Shown one piece after another: positions 31,964-42,407 of a stretch of 64,000 nt of DNA. The notes beneath the pieces were generated by a model. The model ran no database searches. It was not told where the DNA came from and saw nothing but the letters and a program-made list of their open reading frames with translations. Within the stretch, counting starts at the first letter, position 1, and each line of letters begins with the position of its first letter. The DNA is from Tetraselmis striata (taxonomy: Eukaryota > Chlorophyta > Chlorodendrophyceae > Chlorodendrales > Chlorodendraceae): NCBI GenBank assembly GCA_006384855.1, contig VCJN01001583.1, positions 1 to 64,000 on the forward strand, written 5' to 3'. A program made the position numbers and the translations under genes.

Positions 31964-33349
31964 TAGCAGTCTCGACTCTAGCAGTCGAGCAGAGTGTCAG
32001 CTTACTCTATGCCGACTCGGACCCGAGCCTCAGCCTCCCGAGACGCTACACCTTCCCCACCCCGCGACAGCAGGATGCCCCTCGCCCTGTACCGGAAGAC
32101 GCCCTAGTCGACGACGCCCCGGGCGGCGCCACAGCGGCATCTATCGCGGAATTGGAAAAACGCCTGATGGCCCAAGCGGAAGCGGCTGGCCGAGCAGTTC
32201 GAGGCGGCTACGGCCGCCTTACTCGCTCGACTGGCCCCTCCCGTGCAACCGCCTCCTCCCAAAGGCACCCAGCCAGCCATTCCCGCGGGCGCGCCTGCGC
32301 CCGTGGGTGGTGAGCAAGGAGCGCAAGAGCCCCTTCCTGCTGAGCTGGACGCACTCGACACCGAGCTCGAGTACGTCGACTTCGCCTACTTCGGCCAAGT
32401 CCCCCCTTCCGGTCTGGAGCCACCCCCACGCGACGGCGACGAGCCTCGCTTGTGGATTCTGACCGACGACACCGAATTGGAAAAACGCCTGACGGCCCAA
32501 GCGGAAGCCCTGGGGAAGCGGCTGGCCGAGCAGTTCGAGGCGGCTACAGCCGCCTTACTCGCTCGACTGGTCCCTCCCGTGCAACCGCCTCCTCCCAAAG
32601 GCACCCAGCCAGCCATTCCCGCGGGCGCGCCTGCGCCCGAGGGTGGTGAGCAAGGAGCGCAAGAGCCCCTTCCTGCTGAGCTGGACGCACTCGACACCGA
32701 GCTCGAGTACGTCGACTTCGCCTACTTCGGTCAAATCCCCCCTTCCGGTCTGGAGCCAACCCCACGCGACGGCGACGAGCCTTGCTTGTGGATTCTGACC
32801 GACGACACCGCCGCCCGCGGCCTCGCGGAGCAGCGGGGTCTGACAGCGTATGACAAGTACCTATTTATTGGTTGTTATGCCTTCGCTCAGGCATGCGGCC
32901 AATCCCTGGCGGTACGGCCGTCACTGCAGTACAGTGCACGGTACCTGGGCCGCCTGTCCCGCGCACGGCGCCCGCGCCCGGGCTCTGGAGCGCCCTGGAC
33001 GGTGTCGATGGCGGCCGAGCCCCACCTTCTTGCCGCCCTCTCTCCGGCGCCGGCCTGCCGACCAAGTTTTGGAGCGTCTCCCCGCTGGAGCCTTCCGCCG
33101 CTTGGTCATTTTCAGCCACTCCCACTGACTGGCTGCGGGACGCCTGCCTGGCGACGGGCGCCCAGCCGCCCCCAGTGTCACGTGGGCATCGCACAGGTTG
33201 CGCAAAGGCGCGGCCTCGGCAGCGAGCTGCTATGCTGCGGTTCTGCTGCTAACTCGTCCCCGTCCGGCCGCTACACTTCGCTACATGTGCAAGCCTTTGG
33301 CTTTCTTCTCTGGCAAATCGTGCCTCCTGGGGTAAATGGTCAGATGTAG
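31964..33349 (+). pseudogene. Proline/glutamine-rich ORF with 112-residue internal duplication
   Basis: An open frame without a proper ATG encodes a helical segment (ELEKRL-AQAEALGKRLAEQF) plus a Pro-rich linker (QPPPPKGTQPAIPAGAPAP) and an acidic end (ELEYVDFAYFGQ, DGDEP-LWILTDD). This 336-bp unit occurs twice: from 32149 and from 32474. The first unit has lost 11 bp (after GCGGAAG at about 32180), which throws the frame. The second runs on through KYLFIGCYAFAQACGQSLAV to a stop at 33347-33349. Bracketing by the 179-bp R repeats suggests a mobile element's structural gene, but no known Gag or other domain is recognised. Confidence 0.45.
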
Positions 33350-33640
33350 TCATCTAGAGGTTTACAATACTTAGGAATGGTGTACTGCGCACGATCCCCG
33401 CGGTCGGCGCACGGACTGGGGCCTGCCGGCCCGCACCAGCACCACGACCTGAGGGATCCACCCTCGGGCACCGGCACTCTCTGCTTTGCGCTCGCCTCAA
33501 CCGGCTCGCGCACCCACCCACCCTCAGCCATCTTTCTGCGCTAGGAGACACCCAGGCCAAGCCTGTGGTTCTCGTCTTAGCCTCCAATGTAAGCAAGCTG
33601 ACATTCTTTGGCAAATCGTGCCTCCTTGGGTAAATATAAT
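33335..33640 (+). repeat. Second R copy plus end segment S (deletion derivative)
   Basis: R (33335-33513) is followed after about 95 bp by TGGCAAATCGTGCCTCCTTG (33609-33636), which also closes the first copy at 33311-33341. So R...S occurs twice in tandem: once with a 1.35-kb interior and once with only 95 bp. Confidence 0.75.
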
Positions 33641-33644
33641 TATG

Positions 33645-34284
33645 TATGCCTGTCTGTCAGATATATTCTATTCTTGGCAGTGCAGGGCATATGTTATGTA
33701 TTGCCGTACAATGACGGGGCTGACGTTCTGCCTTATGTGTGACTCTCCAAGGTGACGCCCTTTGCAGTGCACTGTGAGAATGAGATGTGACATACGGGTG
33801 ACGAAGCACTACTACTAGCGACTATTATTTATCCGTGAAGGCTGCTGTTGGTGGCGGCACGTCCATCCAGTTACGTGCGAGTACATCCGGCGTTATTGCC
33901 GGCGGGCGATAAATCCTTTTTGTAATCATTGTGGTAGTCGTACTAGTGCGGTGACGTGTTACATGGCACTGACGTATAAGGTACAAGGTTGTCCGTGTAG
34001 TACCGGGTAGTACGCGATATATTTATTAAGCCGGTACCGGGTATCTAGTACGAACCCGGGCGCGATGACGAGTCGTCCTGTGAATAACTACGACTATTAG
34101 TACATGGGAGCGCAAATCGCAGCCGTACGTATTTGGTAACAGTGGGGAATTTTGTGTACATTACTGCTGAACGGGCCTGCCAGTGGGCGTGCTGCTAGTG
34201 GTCGGCATGGCCTGATGGCCAGTGCCGACGATAGCTAGATTATTTGTAGCGGCGGGTGGTGACAACTTGTAACAATTGTTCTAT
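33645..34284. other. No gene seen
   Basis: AT-richer sequence with many GTAC/TAGTAC words and short motif-free ORFs. Confidence 0.45.
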
Positions 34285-34755
34285 GCTGAAAAACACGGTA
34301 GCCTCTCGCCTTTGCACCACCACTGCACACCCACCTTTGTTTGTCCTTGCAGTCTCTATCTTGTTGACACTGCCGCAGGCAACATCGAAGCGGACCGCCA
34401 TCGCATGGGGTCGCATTCGCATTCGCAGCCTTCGCCTCAGCGCGAGCCTCAGCATGAGCCCCAACCTCAAGGTGTGCCACCTTTGGACCCTCTCACAGGA
34501 GCGAATCCAACGGTACGCGGACTTGCATCTTTGCTCGCATCTCTCATCATGGCGCCGTGGGCTTCGCTAAGCGCACCTCGTCGTCGCGCATCTCGGGGAT
34601 CTCAAGTCACCCAGAGCGATGACGACCAGTCTCAAGCCGGCCAAGGTGAGCACTTGGCCACGATCCGTGAGGAAGAGCATGGACATGAGGAGGAGGAGAA
34701 GGAGGAGGAGGAGGAGGAGGAGGGGCCCAATACAGTCGATGGTAGCGAGTGGTAA
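34285..34755 (+). other. Acidic small ORF within a repeat family
   Basis: 34295-34385 matches the repeat at 18055-18165. From ATG 34405 a 116-aa frame follows: MGSHSHSQPSPQREPQ, a hydrophobic GLASLLASLIMAPWASL, a basic SAPRRRASRG, and a Glu-rich tail encoded by (GAGGAG) repeats, ending in TAA. It could be a spliced first exon, given the pyrimidine-rich TTGTTTGTCCTTGCAG upstream. The function is unknown. Confidence 0.35.
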
Positions 34756-35747
34756 CGCGCCTCGCCCGCCCGGCCCTGCGCCGGTTGCATGCTGCCGTCA
34801 CGGGTCCGCGCCATTCACGATCAGCGCCACATTTGAAAATCTTCCGCCACATGTTTGACGCCAAAACTACCCGCTCGTGACACACGCAGCAAGCGAGCCG
34901 CACGTTTCGCTTCGCCGCAGCTGACCGGATGCCATGGCCAGGCGGCGGGTGGGCTTCTGACGCCAGTCCCGCCGCGCCTGCTCTAGCGCCTCTCGCAGCT
35001 CGGTCAAGATGGTGCGACGGCAGCTTGACCGCGATGGGCCCGGTTGCGACCCCCGATGTGTATGATCATTGGGTAGCCCTAGAGGTCTACTATCGGCCCG
35101 TGGGGCTTCGCAGGGCTCTATCTCAATCTCGACGCCCCGGACCCAGGGGGGGCTGAGTGGGTGAGTGAGCGAGGCGAGGTACGCGTAGTAAAGAATCCTC
35201 GTATGCATATTTAAGATTTTTTCAGCATTATTCGTACGTATTGTAGTGCAACATTTCTAGAACATTTTCGCGACGAAACGAGTGCAGTGGGAACCCCTTG
35301 ACTTGCCGGTCCTTAGTGCTAGAACCTATTGCCGGCAGCTAAACGAAATCCAGCTGCCATGCGCACCAGCCGCTCCTTACCCCACAGGCACACGAAACGT
35401 GCTTCATAGCCCTCGTCCGTCAAGTCATCAGCGTCCTCCATGCTCGTGTACACGTTCACCCCTTTCACTGCCTCGCGTTTGGTGTCGTTGACAGCGCAAA
35501 GGCGTGCATGAGTCAACGGCCCGCCTACCTTGACCTCGGCATCCTTGGCTGACGACAACCTGATGCACGTCACATAGTAGAGGAGGGGCGGCGCATGCGG
35601 TAGGGGTAGGTCCTTAGGCGGCCCATACTCGGGGGGGGGGGGGGGGGGGGTGGGTCTCCGTCCGCCGGCGGAGAGAAACGTTGTGACTCTAGACTTCCTC
35701 ATGGTGGCGGGGGGTGGCGATGGTGGTGAAGTGCTGGCTGACTCCAC
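34600..35747 (-). other. Coding-like fragments of unknown protein
   Basis: The minus strand at about 35319-35590 reads YYVTCIRLSSAKDAEVKVGG, AVNDTKREAVKGVNVYTSME and GYEARFVCLWGKERLVRMAA before a stop. Upstream lies a Pro/Gly homopolymer region (C run on this strand, about 35631-35650). Downstream at 34.6-35.2 kb other frames read LTELREALEQARRDWRQK and NMWRKIFKCGADREWRGP. Amino-acid composition is protein-like but no family is recognised and exon boundaries could not be fixed. Confidence 0.35.
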
Positions 35748-35749
35748 GT

Positions 35750-36520
35750 TGCGCGATGACTACTTGCGGTATACCGATCGATATTGTTGGTGCCATTATC
35801 ACTCAGTGACCAAGTGATATGGAACCCGGCCAGAAGTGATGCGGTGTAGTATTATTGTATATCAATACCTAATTGTGATTACGGTATCTGGTACCTGGGT
35901 ACCCGGGCCGACACAAATCAGTCAAGCATGCTGACGCACAATACCACAACCCATAAATAATGTTGTGAACTACCAGCAATATGGAGATGCATCAACACAC
36001 GATCAAAACAGTCACGGCATGACAGGAAATGATCAATATTGCAGAGTACATGCACATATACCCTTGTTTGGTTACAACGGTCGATGAGATATGATATTAC
36101 GCTCTATCGCGGCACCCATAATGTCAACGCTTATTGCGCGGCATGATGTCTCATGCATGACATGCCTGAAAAATCATTAATGAAGCAGATATAAATGAAT
36201 GCAATTGGCAGACAAAGTTTTGGAAAACATTCGTTCATTAAACATGTTATGTTGTTCACTTGTGAAAGTTGCCTTTTTTTTGAGCCATTTTGCACGAAAT
36301 TCTCAAAACGCATGTTTTGGAGGCACAATTGCACAAAATCCCCTTGGTTGCACTCGATTTCACTATTTACCCGCGCAAAACGTGCAAAATTGGGCATGCG
36401 CAGAGCGGATGCGAGGAAAAGCCTAAGTCAGGACGCGCGCCACCCCATCAATTCATTGCGTTTGACGTCATATGATCGTGGGGCAAGCGTGCGAGGGCAA
36501 ATACTTAAAGTGTCTAATTG
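35750..36520. other. No gene seen
   Basis: AT-richer stretch. A plus-strand ORF (36195-36560) has no motif. Confidence 0.4.
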
Positions 36521-36525
36521 TTACA
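36521..36525 (-). terminator. TGTAA poly(A) signal of the unknown minus-strand gene
   Basis: TGTAA on the minus strand 111 nt past the TAA at 36636-36638. Confidence 0.45.
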
Positions 36526-36635
36526 GTGCTCAAATCGCATTGTCTAATGGGCACGAGTAGCCAACACTCGCACCCCCCCTCCCGCCCCCCACAAAGGCCC
36601 CTAGAGATACGTACGTACAACACCACCGTCTATCA

Positions 36636-39232
36636 TTATATTGTCAACATGTCCAAAGCGCACTTCTTCTCGTCTGCATTGAAGCGGTGGTCGTTGAACC
36701 ACCTGCGTTTGTTGTCGACATCGAGTTTGTGGACGTTGAGCGCGGCACGGAGTCTTGCAAGCTCGTAAGTGATTTCCATGTGCCTAATGCCGTCGAGGGG
36801 CAACGAAGCACCGCACTCCCTATTCGCCGAAGGAAATATGTCTTTCCGTTACAGTCGGAAACCCCAGACACACCCGGCGCCTATATTTATATTTCCTGCG
36901 CCAGTCATATGATTCTACGTGAACATACTGCGCAGCAACTTGATGTACTAACACTCAGGACATCAGCCTACCCTGCGCTGCCATGCCCCCAGAGACATTT
37001 GAAGCGTTGATAATGCATGCTTATGACCCGCAATGCATGCTAAATAAACACGCAGATGTTGTTACGGCTGCTCTACAACGCCGCCATCGCCATCGTCCAG
37101 ATCATCGTGGCAAACGGCGGTGTCCTTGGCATGAGAGTGCTTCACATAGGAAGCCCCACCTGGCGAAAGCAGAATCAACAGTATCATGTCCGTGTCCAAA
37201 TAAAACATGAGATAACTGAAAGTGCAGCTGCGGGGCGTTGCTGACATACCTCATTATAAGGATGAAGCATGGGCGCAGCTTCAGCAACGGCCATCTCGCG
37301 CCGCCGACCCCTGCCAGCAGTGCTGGCGGAAATCGCCTCTGTCCGGGTGTATGTGACCAACCTGTCTTGCACGATACTGAGTGGGAAGACGGAGCCCGAC
37401 CGGAAGACTGCATTCACAGCGCCTTCCCAGGTCATGGTGCTGATTGGGGCTAATGGAAGCCGACTCCCACGGTAAGCGTCTCCAACTGTGAAGACAATTG
37501 GAGGCGAAGCCATGGGGTTGTCTAGGGCGTAGCACTTTGCCGCAACGAAATAGCTTACCTCAACCTTGAGGATCTCTTGGAACCTATCATGCAATCCATC
37601 ATGGTTCTCTCCCTCTGCGGCCCCAGTTGGCCCAAAGTCTACACTGGCTCTCGAATGAGTATTCTGCGGTATGTTATAATCCAGGTGCATAAGGGCTGCA
37701 CCCCAGTTCTCCCACCGCCGGGTTGTGTACACCCATGCATTGCCCTTCGGCAAGCGGTTGTACGCGCGTGAGCAGTATACATTGTAGGATTCCTGGTCCG
37801 GCTTCATCGCCATCATCCGGCCATAGTACGTCAGCATGTAGCAGTCCGGCGGATGATCGATGTATGTGTGCTTTTAATGATGCTATACTATCACACAAGG
37901 CATACATGCATGCGGGCAGGAATCTAAAGCACTTACTTGATGTTCGCCGTATCAGCCCTCAACTGCTGTACCCGCAGCCCATCGGGGGCATACTCATCAA
38001 CATATTGCCTGAAGAGAGCGGCATTGTGGTCATGCATATTGACGCCCTCCTCGCAGCAAGCTTCCTCAACCACCTTCGCGATGACTGCGCGACCCATGCA
38101 TCTTGTTGTGCGTGGCGATTCTTCGCCGCCGCAGATCCCCCCACACTACCCCGATCCCGCCGCATGCTGATGAGCAAGTCATTGAAGGGGAGCTCGAAGT
38201 CCTCCAGTCGCATCTGTCCGCGCCAACAGCTAGGAGTGAGAAAGCATATGAGCAATTATACACAACTAGTTGGGCCAATGCAACGAGGAAATAGTGGGGG
38301 GGGGGGGGGGGCACCTGCTTCACGACCTCGACAGCAAAAGCCCTCTCCGGATCTTTGCTGCACTTGCCGACAATTGTGTTCCAGAAGAACCTAACCTACA
38401 CACCGACACTATAGAAGGATTATATGAGATGCTGAATGGATACATAAGATGCCTCGTTTGAAGCACAGAGTGTGTGGAAGAGGGGGGTTATGGGGGGCTC
38501 ACACTCCTCTCGAGGGACATCTCCACCTCAGCGTTGTGCAGCCACTACGCTTCTCCTGAGCCGCCCATCTACACACCAACACGGTCGTATAGATTTGCTG
38601 CACATCAGGCGGGTACCATCGCACATATGCTCACATGTCTTGGCGATAAGCAGCTCGTAGTCCGCCTTGACGCCAAGCAGGTCGACGAGCACAGCCCCGA
38701 TGCTCGGACGCTTCCGGGGAGGCGGCTTACCCAACAACTCGTGGGAGACGCAGTCCGGCAGATCTTCGTAGCGCTTGTCATCCCCGGTACCATGCTCAGG
38801 CTCGCCGCCACTACCCTTAGAAGGGCACACAGCAACACCACAGTTAGCAACAAGTAGACGGGATAGGGTTCTGTCCAAGTGCACCTTAGTGAAGGCGCGT
38901 GGTGCGAATAGCAACAAATGTGTATTACGGCTTGCCTCTTAGACACCACCTTCAACAGTGCCTTGAAGGCGCGGTTCCCGTTCCTCTTCTCCCTCATGTC
39001 CCTCCTCCTCTCCCCCCGTCTCGTCCTTGTCGCTGCCGTTGATGCTAGAGAGAAATCCAGTCGGTTCGCGTTCTTCGTAGTCGTCGCCCTCCCAAAAGAC
39101 ATCGTTGTCAGAAATTGCCATACCCCGCTCCGCCCTCTCCTCATCACCGTCCGCCCGGTCCTTCGTTAAAGAACTGCCAACCGGGCTATGGGCGATGCCT
39201 CTGTCGCTGCCAGCCGTGTCGTCGATGTCCAT
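36636..39232 (-). CDS. Unknown multi-exon gene (possibly transposon-borne)
   Basis: Strong coding signal on the minus strand with good splice pairs. An N-terminal acidic exon (39232 downwards: MDIDDTAGSDRGIAHSP, later NDVFWEGDDYEERE) is followed by NRAFKALLK joined at CACTAAG/GTG to VHLDRTLSRLLVANCGVAVC. Then come exon 38395-38315 (VRFFWNTIVGKCSKDPERAF, donor followed by 16 C), exon 38213-38150 (MRLEDFELPFNDLLISMRRD), a 65-nt intron, and an exon from 38084 (VIAKVVEEACCEEGVNMHDH, QYVDEYAPDGLRVQQL). About 37880-37260 reads DHPPDCYMLTYYGRMMAMK, RRWENWGAALMHLDYN and TVGDAYRGSRLPLAPIS. The last exon (to 36636) reads GIRHMEITYELARLRAALNV and WFNDHRFNADEKK. The junction near 37935/37875 lacks a GT-AG solution that keeps frame, so a lesion or assembly error is possible. 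No known domain is recognised. Confidence 0.5.
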
Positions 39233-39479
39233 ATCGCCGCCAGAACCGGTCCGAGGTACTGTCTAATTTCTGAAAACACTGACGAATTACTAGGTCGCGC
39301 GACAAGCGACAGTTGCATCTCGCTCGTATACTGTAACACTCAGAGCGGACGACACACCACATGGTTACCTATTGGTGAAGAGGTGTGTTGGGTGGGAGGC
39401 GACAAATTTGGGTGGGACGCAAATAAGCATGCGTGTATGGAATACAGTGTCAGTGAGAAAGCAGTATGGCATTACCTGC

Positions 39480-39795
39480 CGTCGTGATGTCGCACCCCAA
39501 CCTTGTTGCCAGCGACCATGGTCGTGCCGACAATCTCGGAGTGATGAGACGACAAGAACCGCACACTGACCCATTGTCCCACATTATTTCGTAGGTCGGG
39601 AGCGTTCCGATGTTCTTCGAGCGTGCGGGGTCGACGCGAACGTCGGGTAGCCGGTGCGGCGGGTGGTGAGGGTTGGGCAGTCGGTTCGGGCGAAGATGGG
39701 GCGGGCAGCACTACGGTTGGCAATGCGGCGGTGGTCTTCAACTGCGTGAAGGGGGGGCGGGGGGGGGTATGACAAGCGTCGGTTAAGATTACCAT
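39480..39795 (-). CDS. Pro-rich exon with SH3-like end, perhaps 5' part of the unknown gene
   Basis: The minus strand reads PAPSSPEPTAQPSPPAAPAT, RRSRRPRTLEEHRNAPDLRN and then NVGQWVSVRFLSSHHSEIVG, KVGVRHHDG, stopping at a good donor (GGCAG/GTAATG). The second half, with alternating hydrophobic residues and a closing HDG, is reminiscent of small SH3/Tudor-like barrels, an inference only. It lies just upstream of the unknown multi-exon gene on the same strand, but the junction could not be fixed. Confidence 0.35.
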
Positions 39796-39825
39796 GGCAA
39801 ACTAGAATCCGCACACTCGCAGGCA

Positions 39826-39985
39826 CTCACCGACAGTAAGCGGGCTTGCTCCACCGAGCATGCGTCGTTACTTAGTTGGGTGTCTGAGGTGTTGTACTTT
39901 GAAGTGGAGACTATTCCCGGCGAGGTGACTTTTTCACACACGGCACTGGACCGTAAGGTGGCCGCTCGGATTATCGCATACATCA
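39826..39985 (-). pseudogene. Dead BED-type zinc finger copy
   Basis: The DNA aligns with 55264-55420 (shared AAGCGGGCTTGCTC and CACACACGGCACTG on the plus strand). On the minus strand the first Cys survives in VQCRV, but the codon for the second Cys of the C-x2-C pair is TGA (39936-39934) where the other copy has TGC. HFKVQH keeps the His pair. A frame change follows. Confidence 0.55.
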
Positions 39986-40139
39986 AAGACGCTCTTCTTG
40001 CCGCATGATCTCGCTTTGCCGCGAGGCATCGCGACGAGGGTGCGCTGACGGGGGCGGCTGTGGAATACTGAGTGGTTAGATTCTGGGCGAGAGCGGCGGA
40101 TTATATGCAGGTCAGACGAGGGATGATTTAAAGGTTGTC

Positions 40140-40500
40140 GCTCCGCCGCCGCGTGCGCATCTGCAGCGTCACGCCCGCCGCGCGGTTGCGCGCCATGGCG
40201 AAGTACGCTTGCGTGGGCCGGCGGGGAGGGGCATCATGTACCGTTTCACGTACGGGTACTGGTGTTGCTTTGAGACCTCACGGCGCAGGTACGGGTGGCA
40301 TGCATGGATAAGCGCGGATAAGCGCGGATAAGCTGACGTTAAGCGGGAGTAGTCGTCAGGGTATACGAAATACGGTACTAGTATAGTAAAAAATGAGTAC
40401 GAATACAGTAGAAGTACCGCAGTAAGCGCGGTTAAGCGGACCCCGTTTCGACGAGTGGCCCTACCATGCCCATTATGTGCCCGCACGGCAACGGATCTCC
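40140..40500. repeat. Repeat shared with about 56.0-56.25 kb
   Basis: Both carry a CATGGCG/CATGGCT segment, GCGG/GCGGATA words, then ATACGAAATAC-GTA and AATTGAGTACG/AAATGAGTACG in order. In both loci it lies upstream (minus sense) of the BED-type finger, so it may be the 5' region of one element family. Confidence 0.5.
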
Positions 40501-40507
40501 CACCTAG

Positions 40508-40530
40508 GGGGGGGGGGGGGGGGGGGGGGG
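40508..40530 (+). repeat. Oligo-G run
   Basis: About 23 consecutive G. ORFs crossing it are artefacts. Confidence 0.9.
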
Positions 40531-41935
40531 TCCATGTACATGATGAGTATGGCTGGCACATGTTGAGGGTGGCCCGTTGCGGCAACAAGCTTTGTCGTCG
40601 TGCTCGTTGGTGCGATGGGCCCGCTGCCGCAGCCGGCGTCGTAGCGGGAGGCGCTGCGACCACCACCGCCCGCCACGTACGCATGTTTGCCACCGCAAAT
40701 CGTGCATGAAGCGGTGTGAACCTCTGTGGACCACGTCACCGACGATGGGCAAGCGAGCGTTGCATTGTGTCATGGTGGGGGTAGTCGGGTCGCTCTACTC
40801 GGAGTTCGTGATGGGTCAAATAGTCAACGTACGAGATACCGACAGTTCTCCTAAAAGTCGTGATACATGGGGGGACCGGTAGTTTCTAGCGACCGTTCGC
40901 CATTCGTTCGCCCGGCATATTTTGCCCCACTCGTGTAGAATATGGACATTAGACACATTTCCGTCGGGTGATATCTAGCACTAACGAGTTAATGTCGGGA
41001 AACACGGTCCGTAGATTCATCCGACATCCCCCAAATCCGACATCTGCCACCTTGAACAGAACGAGCTTCATTGGGCTATAAGTGTATTAAAGTCGGATGC
41101 TGATTTAATTTAGGAACGCCCGAGCCAGCAGTGCTCGTACCTGTAGTAGCCGGAATGGGGCGCAATATCTAATATAAATTCCCGCATCATCGGTGCAGTG
41201 GCAGTCCCAGGGGATTTTTTACCCACCCGCCCGCCAATATAAAGACCCCGCATGACCGCAAGCACTGATTGATGTACGACGCTTGGTGATTTGCGCCGCT
41301 GCTACTGCTGGCAGCATTAATCCTTACCATTCAGCAGTCCCCACACTTCACACCCTTCGGTTAGACCCGGTAGGACATCACATCTGTCAGAACAACCCAT
41401 GATGATGACTGATAGCACCTAGCGACTACATGATAACGCCCCAAGCCCCCAAAGCGCGGCTTTATGTTGCGTCAGTCATGTTGGGGTTGACTGTAGCCGG
41501 GACCAAAGAACACGGCATCAGCCAGCTGATCACTGCCTACTCTCGTCACACCACGCCAGCCCCGTCTCCTAGTCGGACTAGCCAGAAGGTGATCATACTG
41601 AAGAGTCGTCCGCAAGGGAGCAATAAGGGTAAAAGCTGGGTGTCCCTAACGCGGCGGTGCTACTGCGCCTCGCCCTACTGGTCGACGAAGCGCCGGCGGT
41701 TCGGCACCATCGCAAGTAGTCGTACCGTTCCCGTACCGTACCCAGGAATAGCCCGACACATCCACCCGTCTCCCGCAAGCGCAGCCCCGGGCGCACAGGC
41801 AGTTGCGGAACCTCACCCTTTCTCACCTAGCCGCTGCCAGCGCGTGAAAGCAACTACGATCTTGCGGGTACCCGTCTAGCGCCCCCTGTGCATGTGTGGG
41901 TTTGGCGGTTGATAGACGTGTACTTGCAATGGCAG
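40531..41935. other. No gene seen
   Basis: The ORF of 149 codons at 41430-41879 has no motif and no homologous feel. Nothing else is supported. Confidence 0.4.
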
Positions 41936-41949
41936 TCGCAGATGTCTTA

Positions 41950-42117
41950 AAAGTAAAGTAGAGTTCGCCCCCGGACATCGGCCGAAGCCGCCCCAGCACT
42001 TGACCTCGAGCGCCAACTGCAGTCGTAGGTCCGGCATAGCCAGTAGACCATTGCCTCATTCGAACCCCGAAGGGCTAATGCATCAACCGAGTAAACCCGG
42101 GACACGCCGGGCCGATA
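41950..42117 (-). mobile_element. 5'-truncated SINE with 14-bp target-site duplication
   Basis: On the minus strand this is the 3' portion of the SINE family, from the GGCCCGGCGTGTCCCGGGTT segment to the CTTTACTTTT tail, lacking the tRNA-like head. TCGCAGATGTCTTA flanks it at 41936-41949 and 42118-42131. Truncation at the 5' end with an intact 3' tail is what target-primed reverse transcription by a LINE would produce. Confidence 0.85.
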
Positions 42118-42407
42118 TCGCAGATGTCTTAGTCGCTACAATCCGGAGTGGATTCCTACCGTCGCAACTCGCGAAGTAGCGCGATGGCCAATAACTACTA
42201 GTAGCCACCCACGTACAGGAATTCCCCGCCGGATGTCGGACTTTGAGATGGGGCTGGAGGAGGTTGCTGCCGGCGCGAACACGACGACTAAATGCAGTGT
42301 GTGTACCCGCCTGCCGCGCTTGTTGCTACTGGTTCGTAGCGGCAGGCCGGCGGGTCCAGGTAGCGCTCCGTGTAGTGTTGAGCGCAGGCCAGGCGCGCGC
42401 CTCGATG

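Noticed and set aside
37056..37244. Hydrophobic 62-codon plus-strand ORF suggesting a membrane peptide
   Set aside because: It lies antisense to the unknown minus-strand gene and has no supporting splice or start context.
37330..37405. Intron at GTAAGC...CACAG inside the unknown gene (about 37559-37487)
   Set aside because: Splicing it would shift the frame into an early stop, while reading through keeps a protein-like sequence.
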